DNA of 64,000 bases from Bacteroidales bacterium (lineage in GTDB: Bacteria > Bacteroidota > Bacteroidia > Bacteroidales > Bacteroidaceae). A program made the position numbers and the translations under genes. The DNA lies in contig SFEP01000001.1 of NCBI GenBank assembly GCA_004557185.1, positions 1 through 64,000 of the forward strand, in the 5' to 3' direction. Positions 1 to 8,514 of this stretch are shown here, piece after piece. Every line of letters starts with the position of its first letter. The first letter of the stretch is position 1. The notes beneath the pieces are model-generated. The model was not told the DNA's origin. It saw only the letters and a list, made by a program, of their open reading frames with translations, and did no database searches.

Positions 1-219
1 GGTGGCGTCGTAGGTCTTGCTGGCCCAGCCAGTGGGCAGTTCCTCCACCTCGGCCAGCGCGTTGAGCACGCGGGCGGCGGCACGGGCCGTCTGGCTCTCG
101 GTGTCGGTCAGTTCGGTGTCGGCGATGGATGCGTTGTCGTCGTCATCGCTGCAGGCGGTGAAGGCCATGCTGCCCATCAGGAGCAGGGCGGCAGGCAGAA
201 AGAGGAATTTCTTCTTCAT
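1..219 (-). CDS. Lipoprotein paralogue, N-terminal part (cut by window start)
   Basis: The first 73 codons of a minus-strand gene that continues past base 1. It starts with a lipoprotein signal (MKKKFLFLPAALLLMGSMAFTACSDDD cut here as MKKKFLFLPAALLLM then lipobox FTAC), so the mature protein should be lipidated on the Cys of TACSDD and exported. Bases 1-85 are identical to 1433-1517 in the next paralogue, base for base, up to the window edge, while the signal-peptide regions differ. That pattern suggests recent duplication or gene conversion. It is the most downstream member of the tandem array seen here. Function unknown; I do not recognise the family. Confidence 0.75.
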   Translation of the reverse strand, partial: MKKKFLFLPAALLLMGSMAFTACSDDDDNASIADTELTDTESQTARAAARVLNALAEVEELPTGWASKTYDAT

Positions 220-367
220 GATGAAAGGCGTTTGGGTGTGAATGGTGTGCGGCGGAGCAGGGAGTGCCAGCAGTGCAGGTGCGCCTCGCTGCTCCCCGAA
301 CCACAGGCCGCGGGCTGCGGCGGTGAGGCCGTGCCCGCGGCGTGTGTGACAAGCACCTCCTATGAAC

Positions 368-1593
368 TTAGGGCAGAAGGGGCTTCTGTATATAGATAGG
401 AGTCAGCTTTTTGCCCGTGCCAGGGAGTTCCTTGTCGTAGTCAGGCGTTTCCCACAGGTTGGTACTGAGCTGTTTGCCGGTGCGCATGCGCACGGCCAGG
501 CCGCGGCGGGGCAGTATCAGGTTGCTGGTGTTGGCCAGCAGGTTGCCTTCCTCGCCCGAGGCAAAGTAGCCGCTCATGTCGCAGTAGGACTTCTTCATGT
601 CCCACGTCAGCGTGGCGGTACTGCTCTGGTTGATGTCGCTCTCCTGGCCAAACAAGATGTTGAGCACGGGCAGGCTCATCGTGCTGCCCGACTTGCTGTA
701 TTCGTCGATAAAGAGCGTGTAGTTGGCAAAGTAGTCAAGATAATCCTGCTTGAAGCCGTCGGGCAGCACTTGGGCAAACTTGTTGCTTGCGTTCCAGTCG
801 CGGGCAGCAGTGGTCACCTGCTGGGTGGCAGCAGGACCCCAGTTCTCGAGCGACGAGCGGTAGGTATCCAGATACTTCTCAATGGCCGCGCTGTTGTCGC
901 CGTAGGAAAGCAGGTGGAGCAGTTCGGCAAAGACGAGCGTCTTGTCAGACGTGGAGTTCAGGTTCTTCACCACCAGCTGCGTCTTGTACTTGCTTCCATC
1001 TACCTTGTAGTAGTTCTTGTTTTCCTTGATGTCGAAGCTGAACCAGTACGTCTTCTTCTTGCCAAGGTTGGGGTTGGCGGGGCGGCCGCAAATCCAGAAG
1101 GACTTGTCGTTCTCGTCGTAGAGCACGTCACCCCACGAGTAGTAAGGCTCCTTGCCGCCGTCGTTGTCGGGCAGGAGCGAGGGGTCCACCAGTCGGATTT
1201 GCTTGAGGTTGGGCATGAGTGTAAATTCCACGTCGATAAGGGCGTAGCAGCCGGCCTCGGTGCTGGGGCGCAGGTTGAGCGTGCCCAGTTTGCCCACGCT
1301 GTAGCTGGCGGTGGTGGTGCCGTCGGCCAGCGTCTGGCCGGTGATGCCGGCAAAGTAGCTGCTGGCTTCGGCCGCGTTGGCCACGGCCAGCGTGCGCACG
1401 GTGGGATTGGCGGCATCAAGCTGCTCGCCCACGGTGGCGTCGTAGGTCTTGCTGGCCCAGCCAGTGGGCAGTTCCTCCACCTCGGCCAGCGCGTTGAGCA
1501 CGCGGGCGGCGGCACGGCGTCATCGCTGCAGGCGGTAAGGGCCATGCTGCCCATCAGGAGCAGGGCGGCAGAAAGGAAGATGGATTTCTTCAT
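368..1593 (-). pseudogene. Frameshifted lipoprotein paralogue
   Basis: The start at 1593 gives a lipoprotein signal ending LTACSDDA. The main body (RAAARVLNALAEVEELPTGW onward, to the stop at 368) is in another frame. Aligning with the neighbouring copy at 1-219 shows that bases equivalent to 86-140 of that copy are missing between 1517 and 1518. This is a 55-bp deletion that shifts the frame just after the lipobox. The body keeps the family motif PYYSWGDV...WICGRPA...GKKKTYWFSFD and the C-terminal ELPGTGKKLTPIYI pattern. As read, the body has no export signal, so the gene is probably inactive unless repaired by recombination with the next copy. A sequencing or assembly error between near-identical repeats is the alternative. 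Confidence 0.7.
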
Positions 1594-1738
1594 AACATGA
1601 AGGTTTTTGAGTTTGTGTTGAATGTGGGTTGTTGGCGTAAGTGCCTGTTTCGCAGGAAAGTGAGGGGGCTGATGAAAACACCCACGCTTGCCGTCAAAAA
1701 CATCAAAAATGGAAGGTTAATGCCATTTATTGGGGAAT

Positions 1739-3079
1739 TTATTTCTTTACCATGTCGCGGTAGAGGTAGATGTGCTCCAGCGTGCCGTTGTGCACGCCGG
1801 GGAGCTCCTTGGCAGGGTCGGGGGTGCCCCAAGCGCTGGTGGAGAGCTGGTAGCCCGTCTTCATGCGCGGCGTAAAGGCGTGGAAGCATCCCCAGAAATC
1901 GGAGTCCTTGGACGTAGGCGTCTTGGTGTTGGTGCCGCTCTTGTACTTGTCCATGTAGTGCCTGATGTTGAATTTGTCGTTTTTGGCAAAGGTGAGTTTC
2001 GTGCCCACGTACCTTAACCAGTCATCCAAGTCTGAGCCGTTAGAGTAAGGATTGAAGACAAGAACGGGCGCGTAGTAGTTGCCATGGTCTTTGCCATAGG
2101 TGTCATAGAAGATGGCGAAACTATAGCTGAGATATCTGAGCGTTGTTTCCACGTTCTGATTCTTCCACGAATCCCACAGCAACGGGCACACGTGCTTCTG
2201 AATCCAAAATTCGCGTATGTTATAGAGCTCGTCCTGCATGGCCTGGCGCTCCTCTCGTGTGTCGCTGGGGCAGATGTCGCCTAGGCCATCGGGGCGCTCG
2301 TGCAGCGTGAAGTACTCGGAAGTGTAGAGTTCTGGCTTGCTGATGAGGGTGAGCATCTCGCCCAGCGTGAGGGTGCGCTCCAGTGTGGATCCCAGTTTCT
2401 TGGGGAGGTATAGTCCCGGCTCCTTGTTTACGGTATACGTGTGCGAGTCCTCATCGAGCTGGAAGGAGAACCAGTAGGACTTGGACTTGCCGTATTCCGA
2501 GCTGGCGGGGCGGGCGCATACCCAGTAGGAGTTGTCGCGGTGGTTGAGGATGACGTCGCCCCAGTGGTAGTAGGGCTCGAAGGCGGCGTTGTTACCCAAG
2601 GCCGAGGCGGGCACGAGGCGTATCTGCGTGAGCGCGGAAAGCTGGGCGATGGCCACGTCGATGGTGGCGTGGCAGGCGGGCTCGCCCTTGTAGGTGTAGG
2701 TAAGGCTGCCGAGGCCGGGGCACGACCACGTGTGCTGCCTGGTGCCCTCGGGGAGATCCTCTCCGCAGAGTGAGGCGTAGTAGCTGAGCGCTTCCTGCTC
2801 GCTGGCCACGGCCACGAGGCGCACGCTGGGGTGGGCGGGGTCGGCCTCGCCCTCGGTTATGGGATACTGCGTGGTGGCCCAGCCCTCGGCCACGTCGGAG
2901 GTTTCGCTTAGCACATTGAGCAGGCGGCTGAGCTGGCCGGCGGTGGGGGAGTCGGCGTCGGTGAGTTCCTGCGAGGGGATGGTGGCGTTGTCGTCATCAT
3001 CGCTGCAGGCGGTGAAGGTGGTGCTGCCGAGCACCAGCAAGGCGGCAGGCAGCAGGCGGATGAAGCTGTTTGCTTTCAT
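1739..3079 (-). CDS. Lipoprotein paralogue 2
   Basis: 446 residues from the ATG at 3079 (MKANSFIRLLPAALL), which is chosen because it begins a clean lipoprotein signal ending FTACSDDDD; an upstream in-frame Met only adds non-signal sequence. It shares with its neighbours a central block, PYYHWGDV, then WVCARPA, then GKSKSYWFSFQ, and a C-terminal GYQLSTSAWGTPDPAKELPG block. Probably an outer-membrane or periplasmic lipoprotein of unknown role. It has its own promoter, nearly the same as that of the next copy upstream. I do not recognise a named family. Confidence 0.8.
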   Translation of the reverse strand: MKANSFIRLLPAALLVLGSTTFTACSDDDDNATIPSQELTDADSPTAGQLSRLLNVLSETSDVAEGWATTQYPITEGEADPAHPSVRLVAVASEQEALSYYASLCGEDLPEGTRQHTWSCPGLGSLTYTYKGEPACHATIDVAIAQLSALTQIRLVPASALGNNAAFEPYYHWGDVILNHRDNSYWVCARPASSEYGKSKSYWFSFQLDEDSHTYTVNKEPGLYLPKKLGSTLERTLTLGEMLTLISKPELYTSEYFTLHERPDGLGDICPSDTREERQAMQDELYNIREFWIQKHVCPLLWDSWKNQNVETTLRYLSYSFAIFYDTYGKDHGNYYAPVLVFNPYSNGSDLDDWLRYVGTKLTFAKNDKFNIRHYMDKYKSGTNTKTPTSKDSDFWGCFHAFTPRMKTGYQLSTSAWGTPDPAKELPGVHNGTLEHIYLYRDMVKK

Positions 3080-3170
3080 GACATGTAATGTTTGCGTGAA
3101 TGATGTGTTGTACTTGCGGTGTGCATGGCCCGCAGGCCGCGGAACGTGCGCTGTGGGCGGGAAATGATGA

Positions 3171-3200
3171 GCAAAAGTAGTGCAACCTGCGCAAAGCAAA
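3171..3200 (-). promoter_or_regulatory. Bacteroidetes-type promoter of lipoprotein 2
   Basis: On the minus strand, TACTTTTGC (3171-3179) matches the -7 consensus TAnnTTTG, with TTTG (3197-3200) 17 bases upstream as a -33 element. The same arrangement sits before lipoprotein 3. About 160 bp of leader and promoter sequence (about 3080-3240 versus 4954-5112) is clearly duplicated. Confidence 0.6.
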
Positions 3201-3325
3201 AAAAATCAGAATATATACAAACGTGTCTACAAACTTACAATTCATGAATAGAAAGTCGTTTTTTCGGCATTTTTCCCCGAAAAATAGGCGCGGAGGCCCC
3301 GCAACGGATCTGCTGCCGCATCCGC

Positions 3326-3367
3326 ACAAAAAGGGCCAGCCGGCGCAGGGGATGCGGACGGCTGGCC
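3326..3367 (-). terminator. Rho-independent terminator of lipoprotein 3
   Basis: On the minus strand, a 9-bp perfect stem (GGCCAGCCG / CGGCTGGCC, 3334-3342 and 3359-3367) is followed by CTTTTTGTG. It lies about 100 bp after the stop at 3463. Confidence 0.8.
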
Positions 3368-3462
3368 ACAAACGCAGGGATAGCAGTTGTTCAGTGGGAT
3401 CTGCGTTAGGGGGCGTAGCGCTATATTATATAAGGAGTGCTACGTGACGAATGGGGCACGGT

Positions 3463-4953
3463 TCACTGTGCGGGGTTCTCGTTCTTGTAGACGTAGACGT
3501 CGGTGACGCCGGGCAGCTTCTTGTCGGTGGCAGGGTTGCCCACCTTCTGCTTGCTGAGCTCGTAGCCCGTCTTGATGCGCACCACTGCACCGAGGTCGGT
3601 GAAGGTCCACTGTTTGGTGTAGTCAGGGCTGAGCCAGCCATAGTTGAAGGACTCAAAGGTTCGTTTATAATGCTTGAACAGGATGATCAAAGCCGATTCC
3701 CAGGAAATGGCCTGGTCGAGGCCGAAGCCCATCCCCCAAAAGTATTTCGAGAGGTCGGTGCGCTCTTTATGATCGCTTTCCGGCTTCAAGAGAAAGTCTT
3801 GCTGGATGCCGTCGTAGTAACAGCTTTCGGTGTATTCTTTCCCCCTGTCGGGAATGTTGCAGTAGAGGGATTGTCCCGTGTATCCGAAAGTACCGTCGCC
3901 CAACTTGACCTTATTGCTTTTGCCATAGAAGATGGTGAAGGGAGACTCGAAGAAGAACTGGAACGGATGCGTATCCATTTTTTCTATTTCCGAAAGATTC
4001 TTGAAATCATGATTCTGGAAGAGATTGGGGAAAAGCAGCTCGCCCAGTCCGCGCACCTGCCAGGCAGCGGCAGACCGGTACAGCTGTGCCTCCACCTTAT
4101 CGTCGGGCAGGGGCAGACCGCAGAAGCCCTTGGCGTGGTCGGCGGATTTGTGGAAGTGCTGGAACAGTTCGTCGGGCTTGAACAAAGCCATGAGCGTGCG
4201 GTTCACGTTCTTGACTTGGTCGAAGTGCGAGCCCAGGTTCTTCAGCACGGTGATACGCTTGGATGTCTCGTCCTTGGGATCCTCGTAGACGATGGTGCGG
4301 AATTCATCCTCCCGCCCGTGGAAGTCGAAGCTTGCCCAGTAGGACTTCTTCTTGCCGAGCGCCTCGTTGGCTGGACGTATGCAGAACCACATGGTGCCGT
4401 CCTTGTCGCGCTTCACAATGTCGCCGAAGGAATAGTAGGGCTCGGGCTTGCTGCCGGCGTTGATGCCGAGGCTGGCGAGGGGCACGAAGCGGATTTGCGT
4501 GAGTTCGGGCATCTGCTTGAGGTCTACGTCGATGGTGGCGATGCAGTCCGGCTGTCCCACGGCGTGGAAGGAGAGCGTGCCGAGGGCGGGGTCGCTCCAG
4601 GTGGCGTCGTCGTGGACGTCGGCCTCAAGCTGCGAGGTGAGGGCGGCGAAGAAGGTGCGGGCGTCGGAGAGGTCGAAAGTGACGTAGGAGCGCACGTATG
4701 GCGTGGCTTCGTTAAGGACGTGGCCCACGGTGGGCTTGTACTGCTGCGAGGCCCAGTTGGTGGGGAGTTCGGACTCCTCGGCCAGCATGCCGTAGACGTT
4801 GCACGCAGTGGCGTAGGTGTCGTCGATGATCTCGACGTCGGCAATGCCGGGGCCGCCGGCCTCGTGCTCGTCGTCGCTGCAGGCGGTGAAGGTGGTGCTG
4901 CCGAGCGCCAGCAGGGCGGCTGGCAGCAGGCGGATGAGAGTGTTTGCTTTCAT
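3463..4953 (-). CDS. Lipoprotein paralogue 3
   Basis: 496 residues from the ATG at 4953 (MKANTLIRLLPAALLALGS, then lipobox FTACSDDE). It is the largest member of the tandem family. It keeps the central block PYYSFGDI, WFCIRPANEALGKKKSYWASFD and ends ELSKQKVGNPATDKKLPGVTDVYVYK, parallel to the ends of the other copies. It has its own promoter (5045-5074) and terminator (3326-3367), so it is a separate transcription unit rather than part of an operon. It is probably an exported lipoprotein anchored in the outer membrane. Function unknown. Confidence 0.8.
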   Translation of the reverse strand: MKANTLIRLLPAALLALGSTTFTACSDDEHEAGGPGIADVEIIDDTYATACNVYGMLAEESELPTNWASQQYKPTVGHVLNEATPYVRSYVTFDLSDARTFFAALTSQLEADVHDDATWSDPALGTLSFHAVGQPDCIATIDVDLKQMPELTQIRFVPLASLGINAGSKPEPYYSFGDIVKRDKDGTMWFCIRPANEALGKKKSYWASFDFHGREDEFRTIVYEDPKDETSKRITVLKNLGSHFDQVKNVNRTLMALFKPDELFQHFHKSADHAKGFCGLPLPDDKVEAQLYRSAAAWQVRGLGELLFPNLFQNHDFKNLSEIEKMDTHPFQFFFESPFTIFYGKSNKVKLGDGTFGYTGQSLYCNIPDRGKEYTESCYYDGIQQDFLLKPESDHKERTDLSKYFWGMGFGLDQAISWESALIILFKHYKRTFESFNYGWLSPDYTKQWTFTDLGAVVRIKTGYELSKQKVGNPATDKKLPGVTDVYVYKNENPAQ

Positions 4954-5044
4954 GATGTGTGATGTTGACGTAAATGATGTGTTGTGTTTGTGGTGTGCAT
5001 CGCCCGCTGGCCGCGGAACGTGCGCAGTGGGCGGGAAATGATGG

Positions 5045-5074
5045 GCAAAAGTAGTGCAAGCCGCACAAAGCAAA
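5045..5074 (-). promoter_or_regulatory. Bacteroidetes-type promoter of lipoprotein 3
   Basis: Minus-strand TACTTTTGC at 5045-5053 with TTTG at 5071-5074, 17 bases apart. The layout is the same as the promoter of lipoprotein 2. Confidence 0.6.
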
Positions 5075-5528
5075 AAATTCTGAATATATACAAACGTGTC
5101 TACAAACCATAATGGCCATAACGAAACGAGCAAATCTTGTGTTTTTTTCATGGAAAAGAGAAGAACCCTCTACTACGTGTACATTGGCAGTCTGGTGTCC
5201 CGACGCATTGCCCCACGCAAGCTCTTTCTTATCCTGCTCCCCCCTTGGAGTGGGTCAAGGAGAAGCAGGAGGAGTGAAATGATGCCTCTTTGTCTGACGT
5301 TCTCATAAGAGAAAAGGCTTTTCTCGCACATTGAGGGAAAAAAGGAATGGCCTTCCCCTTCACATAGATTGTGAAGATGCACGGTAGCGCGGATTGAGAA
5401 GTCAGTGCTGCCCGCATTTGTATGCCTATGTTTACTGATGGAGCCTTCACTCCATCGCACAGCAGTGACGGGATCGCAGGTAGCTGTTTCGGGCATAGGG
5501 CCGGCCGTGGCTGGAACGGACTTTGTTC

Positions 5529-5616
5529 GTTGTCCTTGGCCGAGTGCAACGTTGTCCGTGGGCGAGGGCAACGTTGTCCGTGGGCGAGTGCAACGTTGTC
5601 ATCGGCCGAGTGCAAC
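5529..5616. repeat. Repeat array A1: four contiguous 22-bp palindromic units
   Basis: Units are at 5529-5550, 5551-5572, 5573-5594 and 5595-5616 with no spacer. Three units begin GTTGTCC and the fourth begins GTTGTCA. Each ends TGCAAC around a GGCC or GGGC centre, so the junctions read CAACGTTG. Each unit is an imperfect inverted repeat that could fold into a 9-bp stem with a 4-base loop. It lies 276 bp beyond the stop of the minus-strand glycosyltransferase. Confidence 0.93.
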
Positions 5617-5787
5617 GAAGAAAGGCAGATTTTAATACGACGAAGCCCGTTTCTGTTTTGGAAAATGGTGTAGGTTGTATGGGGCTAGTGGTTGTGTCTC
5701 AGGGTGATAGGATATAAGCTTTCTCAGAGCGTGTAGGGATGTGAAGAAAGGGCGTCAGAAATGAGGCTCACGGCATGTGTGTGCGAA

Positions 5788-5829
5788 GAGCCACCCTCCT
5801 TCGCGTGCGTAACGGATGGAGGGTGGCTC
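5788..5829 (-). terminator. Terminator-like hairpin after glycosyltransferase
   Basis: A 12-bp perfect stem (GAGCCACCCTCC / GGAGGGTGGCTC) 63 bp past the stop at 5892. No strong T-tract follows, so termination strength is uncertain. Confidence 0.6.
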
Positions 5830-5891
5830 ATGTGGGAATAATCGAAAGTATGGGGGAGGGCCTGTGGATGGCTGCTCCCTGTGAGGCACCA

Positions 5892-6734
5892 TTATGCCTG
5901 TGGGGCTGTGGGTGGCTGTGGGTTACCTTTTAGCAAAAAGCGCAGGTATAATTGCAGGAAGCGTGGGGAGCGGCATTTGGCCGTGAGCGCAAGCGTGTGG
6001 CGCAGCACATAGTAGTGGTGGGCCAGGAGGTGCTGCCAGCCTTCCGTTTCGCAGGCGGCGGCGCACCGCAGGTAGATGGCGAAGCGAGTGAGCAGGCGCG
6101 AGGCATCGCGCACATCGTTGGAGAAATCCTGCTCGATGCTGAAAGGGAGCAGGAGGAAGCGGGGCGAGTGGCGGCGCACATGCATGAGAAACTGAAAGTC
6201 GGAGAAGTCGAGCGTGATGCGTTCGTTGTATCCGCCAGTTTGCTTGAAAAGGGCTACGGGCACGCACATGCCGCTGTTGATGACGTAGAAACGATGCAGG
6301 GAATACTCGCCTGCGCTGAGCCCCGCGGGAGTGCGGTGGCGCACTGAGGGGTCGTAGGGGCTGAAAGTTTGACCTTGTGCTGTGACGGCCAGCGGTGCAG
6401 TGACGCCCGTGTAGCCCGCAGCGTGCTGGTAGCAGTGCCAAGCTTCGGGCGGGAAGGTGGTGTCTTGGTCGAGCAGGAGCACGCGGGTGTAGCCCCATTC
6501 CTCAGCCTTGCGCGCAGCAAGGTTGTAGGCGCGCGGCAGACCGCTGTTGGCTGTGTCGCGCACATAGAGCGCTTCGGGGCAGAGGGCGGTTATGTCCTCT
6601 TGCTCGAAGTCGGCCGGGGAGTTGTCGTACACCACAAAGCGGCTGATGCCTGCGGCGCGGATGAGCGATGTGTAGGACGCGGCCTGCGACAGGCGAATGC
6701 GGTAGATGACAATGACGGGGAGTATCGTTTGCAT
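5892..6734 (-). CDS. GT2-like glycosyltransferase
   Basis: 280 residues from the ATG at 6734 (MQTILPVIVIYRIRLS). The N-terminal half looks like a GT-A fold: an early hydrophobic strand, then VVYDNSP, then NSGLPRAYNLAARKAEEWGYTRVLLLDQDTTF (NSGLPRAYN plus LLLDQDT given here as two blocks). The DQD corresponds to the metal and nucleotide-sugar binding DxD of rhamnosyltransferase-like family 2 enzymes. The downstream YVINSGMCVPVALF and GGYNERITLDFSDFQF blocks fit the acceptor side. It is probably cytoplasmic and adds a sugar to a surface polysaccharide or glycolipid. It stands alone, with no polysaccharide cluster around it, so the substrate cannot be predicted. Confidence 0.75.
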   Translation of the reverse strand: MQTILPVIVIYRIRLSQAASYTSLIRAAGISRFVVYDNSPADFEQEDITALCPEALYVRDTANSGLPRAYNLAARKAEEWGYTRVLLLDQDTTFPPEAWHCYQHAAGYTGVTAPLAVTAQGQTFSPYDPSVRHRTPAGLSAGEYSLHRFYVINSGMCVPVALFKQTGGYNERITLDFSDFQFLMHVRRHSPRFLLLPFSIEQDFSNDVRDASRLLTRFAIYLRCAAACETEGWQHLLAHHYYVLRHTLALTAKCRSPRFLQLYLRFLLKGNPQPPTAPQA

Positions 6735-7146
6735 GCGTGTAGGTGCTTGGTGAGGGCCGGTGGCAGCCCTGAGGTCGTGCGAAGATAGGTAAAACTTTGC
6801 GATATGTCCGTGGCGTCCTCCGCTTTTTGCAAAAGGAGAGCGCTGTGATAGCGATCCTGAAGCATGCACGATGATTATTGTTTCTGTTGTATGTTGTCTT
6901 TGAGAGCATGACTATTTGCCATGAATAGCAGTAAGGGCGGCAGGTGTAGCGGTTTCATACCCTGTTTTTCTTTCCCCCAAGGGTTGGTCTCTTGCTACTT
7001 TCCACTACCTTTGCCGCCGCTGTTGCCGTAGTGTGATGGGAGAATGGGGTCGGCTAAGGGTCGGCGCGACTTTCACACCAGGCGTTTTCAGTAATCAACA
7101 GAAATCCTGTCCACGAAGAGCAGGAAGAAGCATGACTCGGTAGAAC
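6735..7146. other. Divergent intergenic region with yjbQ promoter
   Basis: 412 bp between divergently transcribed genes. On the plus strand TACCTTTGC at 7006-7014 matches the Bacteroidetes -7 box and would start transcription about 125 bases before yjbQ. No ORF or RNA gene seen. Confidence 0.55.
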
Positions 7147-7560
7147 ATGATACAACAAACCACCCTGTGCCTCAAGGCACGTCAGCGCGGTTGCCACCTG
7201 ATAACGCAGGAAGTGCTGGCCCATCTGCCGCAGCCTCTGCCCGAGGTGGGCGTGCTGCATCTGTTTGTACAGCACACCTCGTGCGCACTCAGTTTGAACG
7301 AGAATGCCGACCCCGATGTGCGGCGCGACATGAACCGCATTCTCGACCACTTAGTGCCCGAACGCGCACCCTATTATACCCACACGATGGAAGGCGACGA
7401 CGACATGCCCGCACATGTCAAGTGTGCGCTTGTGGGGGCATCGCTCACCATTCCCATCACGGCTGGCCGGCTCAACTTGGGCACGTGGCAGGGCATTTAT
7501 TTGTGCGAATTTAGGAACCATGGCGGCAGCAGGCGGTTAGTGGCCACTGTGGTGTCGTGA
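7147..7560 (+). CDS. yjbQ: YjbQ/UPF0047 family protein (secondary thiamine-phosphate synthase)
   Basis: 137 residues, the full usual length of the UPF0047 (YjbQ) family. Seen directly are its signature blocks: HTSCALSLNENADPDVRRDM, then HTMEGDDDMPAHVK, then SLTIPITAGRLNLGTWQGIY. Family members from E. coli have been reported to have weak thiamine-phosphate synthase activity. That is of interest because the thi operon at 33.9-36.9 kb has no thiE, but a role in thiamine here is inference. It is followed directly by a small gene whose start lies 24 bp past its stop, so the two are probably co-transcribed. Confidence 0.9.
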   Translation: MIQQTTLCLKARQRGCHLITQEVLAHLPQPLPEVGVLHLFVQHTSCALSLNENADPDVRRDMNRILDHLVPERAPYYTHTMEGDDDMPAHVKCALVGASLTIPITAGRLNLGTWQGIYLCEFRNHGGSRRLVATVVS

Positions 7561-7583
7561 GAAACAAAGGAGAAACTGGTGAA

Positions 7584-7883
7584 ATGAAACACACGACGCG
7601 CATTGAAAAAGAGAAACGCATTGTGGAGCTGATGGTGCGGATGTATTGCCGCCACAAGTTGCATGTGGCAGAGATGCCGCCCGCCTATGCTGAATTGTTG
7701 GCTTACGCCCATCGCCGCCTCGACAAGTGCCGCTTTGGTGAAGCCAAAAAGGCTTGCAAGCGTTGCCCCGTGCACTGTTACGCCCGTGCCCAACGCGAAA
7801 GCATGCGGCAGGTGATGCGCTGGTGTGGCCCTCGCATGTGGCTTTATCATCCGCTCATCACGCTCAAGCATTACTTGGGCTGA
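7584..7883 (+). CDS. Nitrous oxide-stimulated promoter family protein
   Basis: 99 residues from the ATG at 7584, preferred over the GTG at 7557 because an AAAGGAG sequence (7566-7572) precedes it. Cysteines are at KACKRCPVHCY, followed by MRQVMRWCGPRM and a C-terminal HPLITLKHY. This layout matches the small family annotated as nitrous oxide-stimulated promoter protein; its biochemical role is not established. The cysteine cluster suggests metal binding. It is probably in one transcript with yjbQ. Confidence 0.7.
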   Translation: MKHTTRIEKEKRIVELMVRMYCRHKLHVAEMPPAYAELLAYAHRRLDKCRFGEAKKACKRCPVHCYARAQRESMRQVMRWCGPRMWLYHPLITLKHYLG

Positions 7884-8077
7884 AAGCGCTGCTTTACTCC
7901 TTTATTATATATAGGAGGTTTAGAGAAATAGCCTCCGTCAAAAAGATAAATCGTTGTGTATTGTCGTTTTGCCATCTAAGTCCGAAAGATGGCAAAGCGA
8001 ATTGATAGAATCCGCCTATAAGGAAAAGAGCTTAGCCCCATCACCGTGGCCGCCCGTGCCCGAGGCATCTACGAAAA

Positions 8078-8121
8078 GCATCTGCCGCAACCCTCACAGC
8101 TGTGAAAGTTGCGGCAGATGC
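8078..8121 (-). terminator. Terminator of panC-panD
   Basis: A 14-bp perfect stem (8078-8091 with 8108-8121, GCATCTGCCGCAAC) followed on the minus strand by TTTTCG, 30 bp after the panD stop. Confidence 0.85.
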
Positions 8122-8150
8122 ATGCATAAGTGCGTAGGGTGGGGCGGAGG

Positions 8151-8498
8151 TCAGAGGCTGTTGCGCTCGCCGATGGGGAAGATGACGGCGGGCTTGTAGG
8201 TGCGTGCCTCTTCGTCGGTCATGAGGGCGTAGGCCATGATGATCACTTCGTCGCCCACTTGGAATAGCCGCGCCGCTGCCCCGTTGAGGCAGATGCAGCC
8301 CGTGCCCCGTTCGCCGGCAATGACGTATGTCTCGATGCGTGCGCCGTTCATGTTGTTCACCACGTGCACCTGTTCGCCTGGCAGCAGGTTGGCAGCATCC
8401 ATAAGGTCCTGGTCGATGGTGATACTGCCCATGTAGTGCAGGTTGGCCTCGGTGACGGTGGCGCAATGTATTTTTGATTTCAGAATATGCAGCAGCAT
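8151..8498 (-). CDS. panD: Aspartate 1-decarboxylase
   Basis: 115 residues from the ATG at 8498. This pyruvoyl enzyme converts L-aspartate to beta-alanine for pantothenate and coenzyme A. The self-cleavage site is visible as Y22-M-G24-S25 (Gly24/Ser25 with Ser becoming the pyruvoyl group), with K9 close before it as in the family. The length is normal. It lies 16 bp downstream of panC on the same strand, so beta-alanine supply and its condensation with pantoate are made from one transcript. Confidence 0.96.
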   Translation of the reverse strand: MLLHILKSKIHCATVTEANLHYMGSITIDQDLMDAANLLPGEQVHVVNNMNGARIETYVIAGERGTGCICLNGAAARLFQVGDEVIIMAYALMTDEEARTYKPAVIFPIGERNSL

Positions 8499-8514
8499 GG
8501 TGTGAGGCTTTGTG

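Larger units (their letters stand above)
4954..5891. other. 938-bp intergenic region with repeat array A1
   Basis: No credible gene. From left to right it holds the leader and promoter of lipoprotein 3, about 400 bp with no recognisable feature, the four-unit array A1 (5529-5616), and a hairpin after the glycosyltransferase (5788-5829). Small ORFs across the array are products of the repeat. Confidence 0.7.

Noticed and set aside
362..1600. 412-residue plus-strand ORF opposite the lipoprotein genes
   Set aside because: Antisense of the lipoprotein reading frame in a GC-rich genome; no promoter or domain, and the minus-strand proteins are clearly real.
3451..4962. 503-residue plus-strand ORF
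   Set aside because: Mirror of lipoprotein 3; composition (Val/Gly/Leu rich) typical of antisense frames.
5405..5717. Several overlapping small ORFs rich in Arg, Cys and Val across array A1 (and similar ones across A2, A3 and A4)
   Set aside because: They are translations of the repeat in different frames and both strands, with no start signals or shared frame among arrays.
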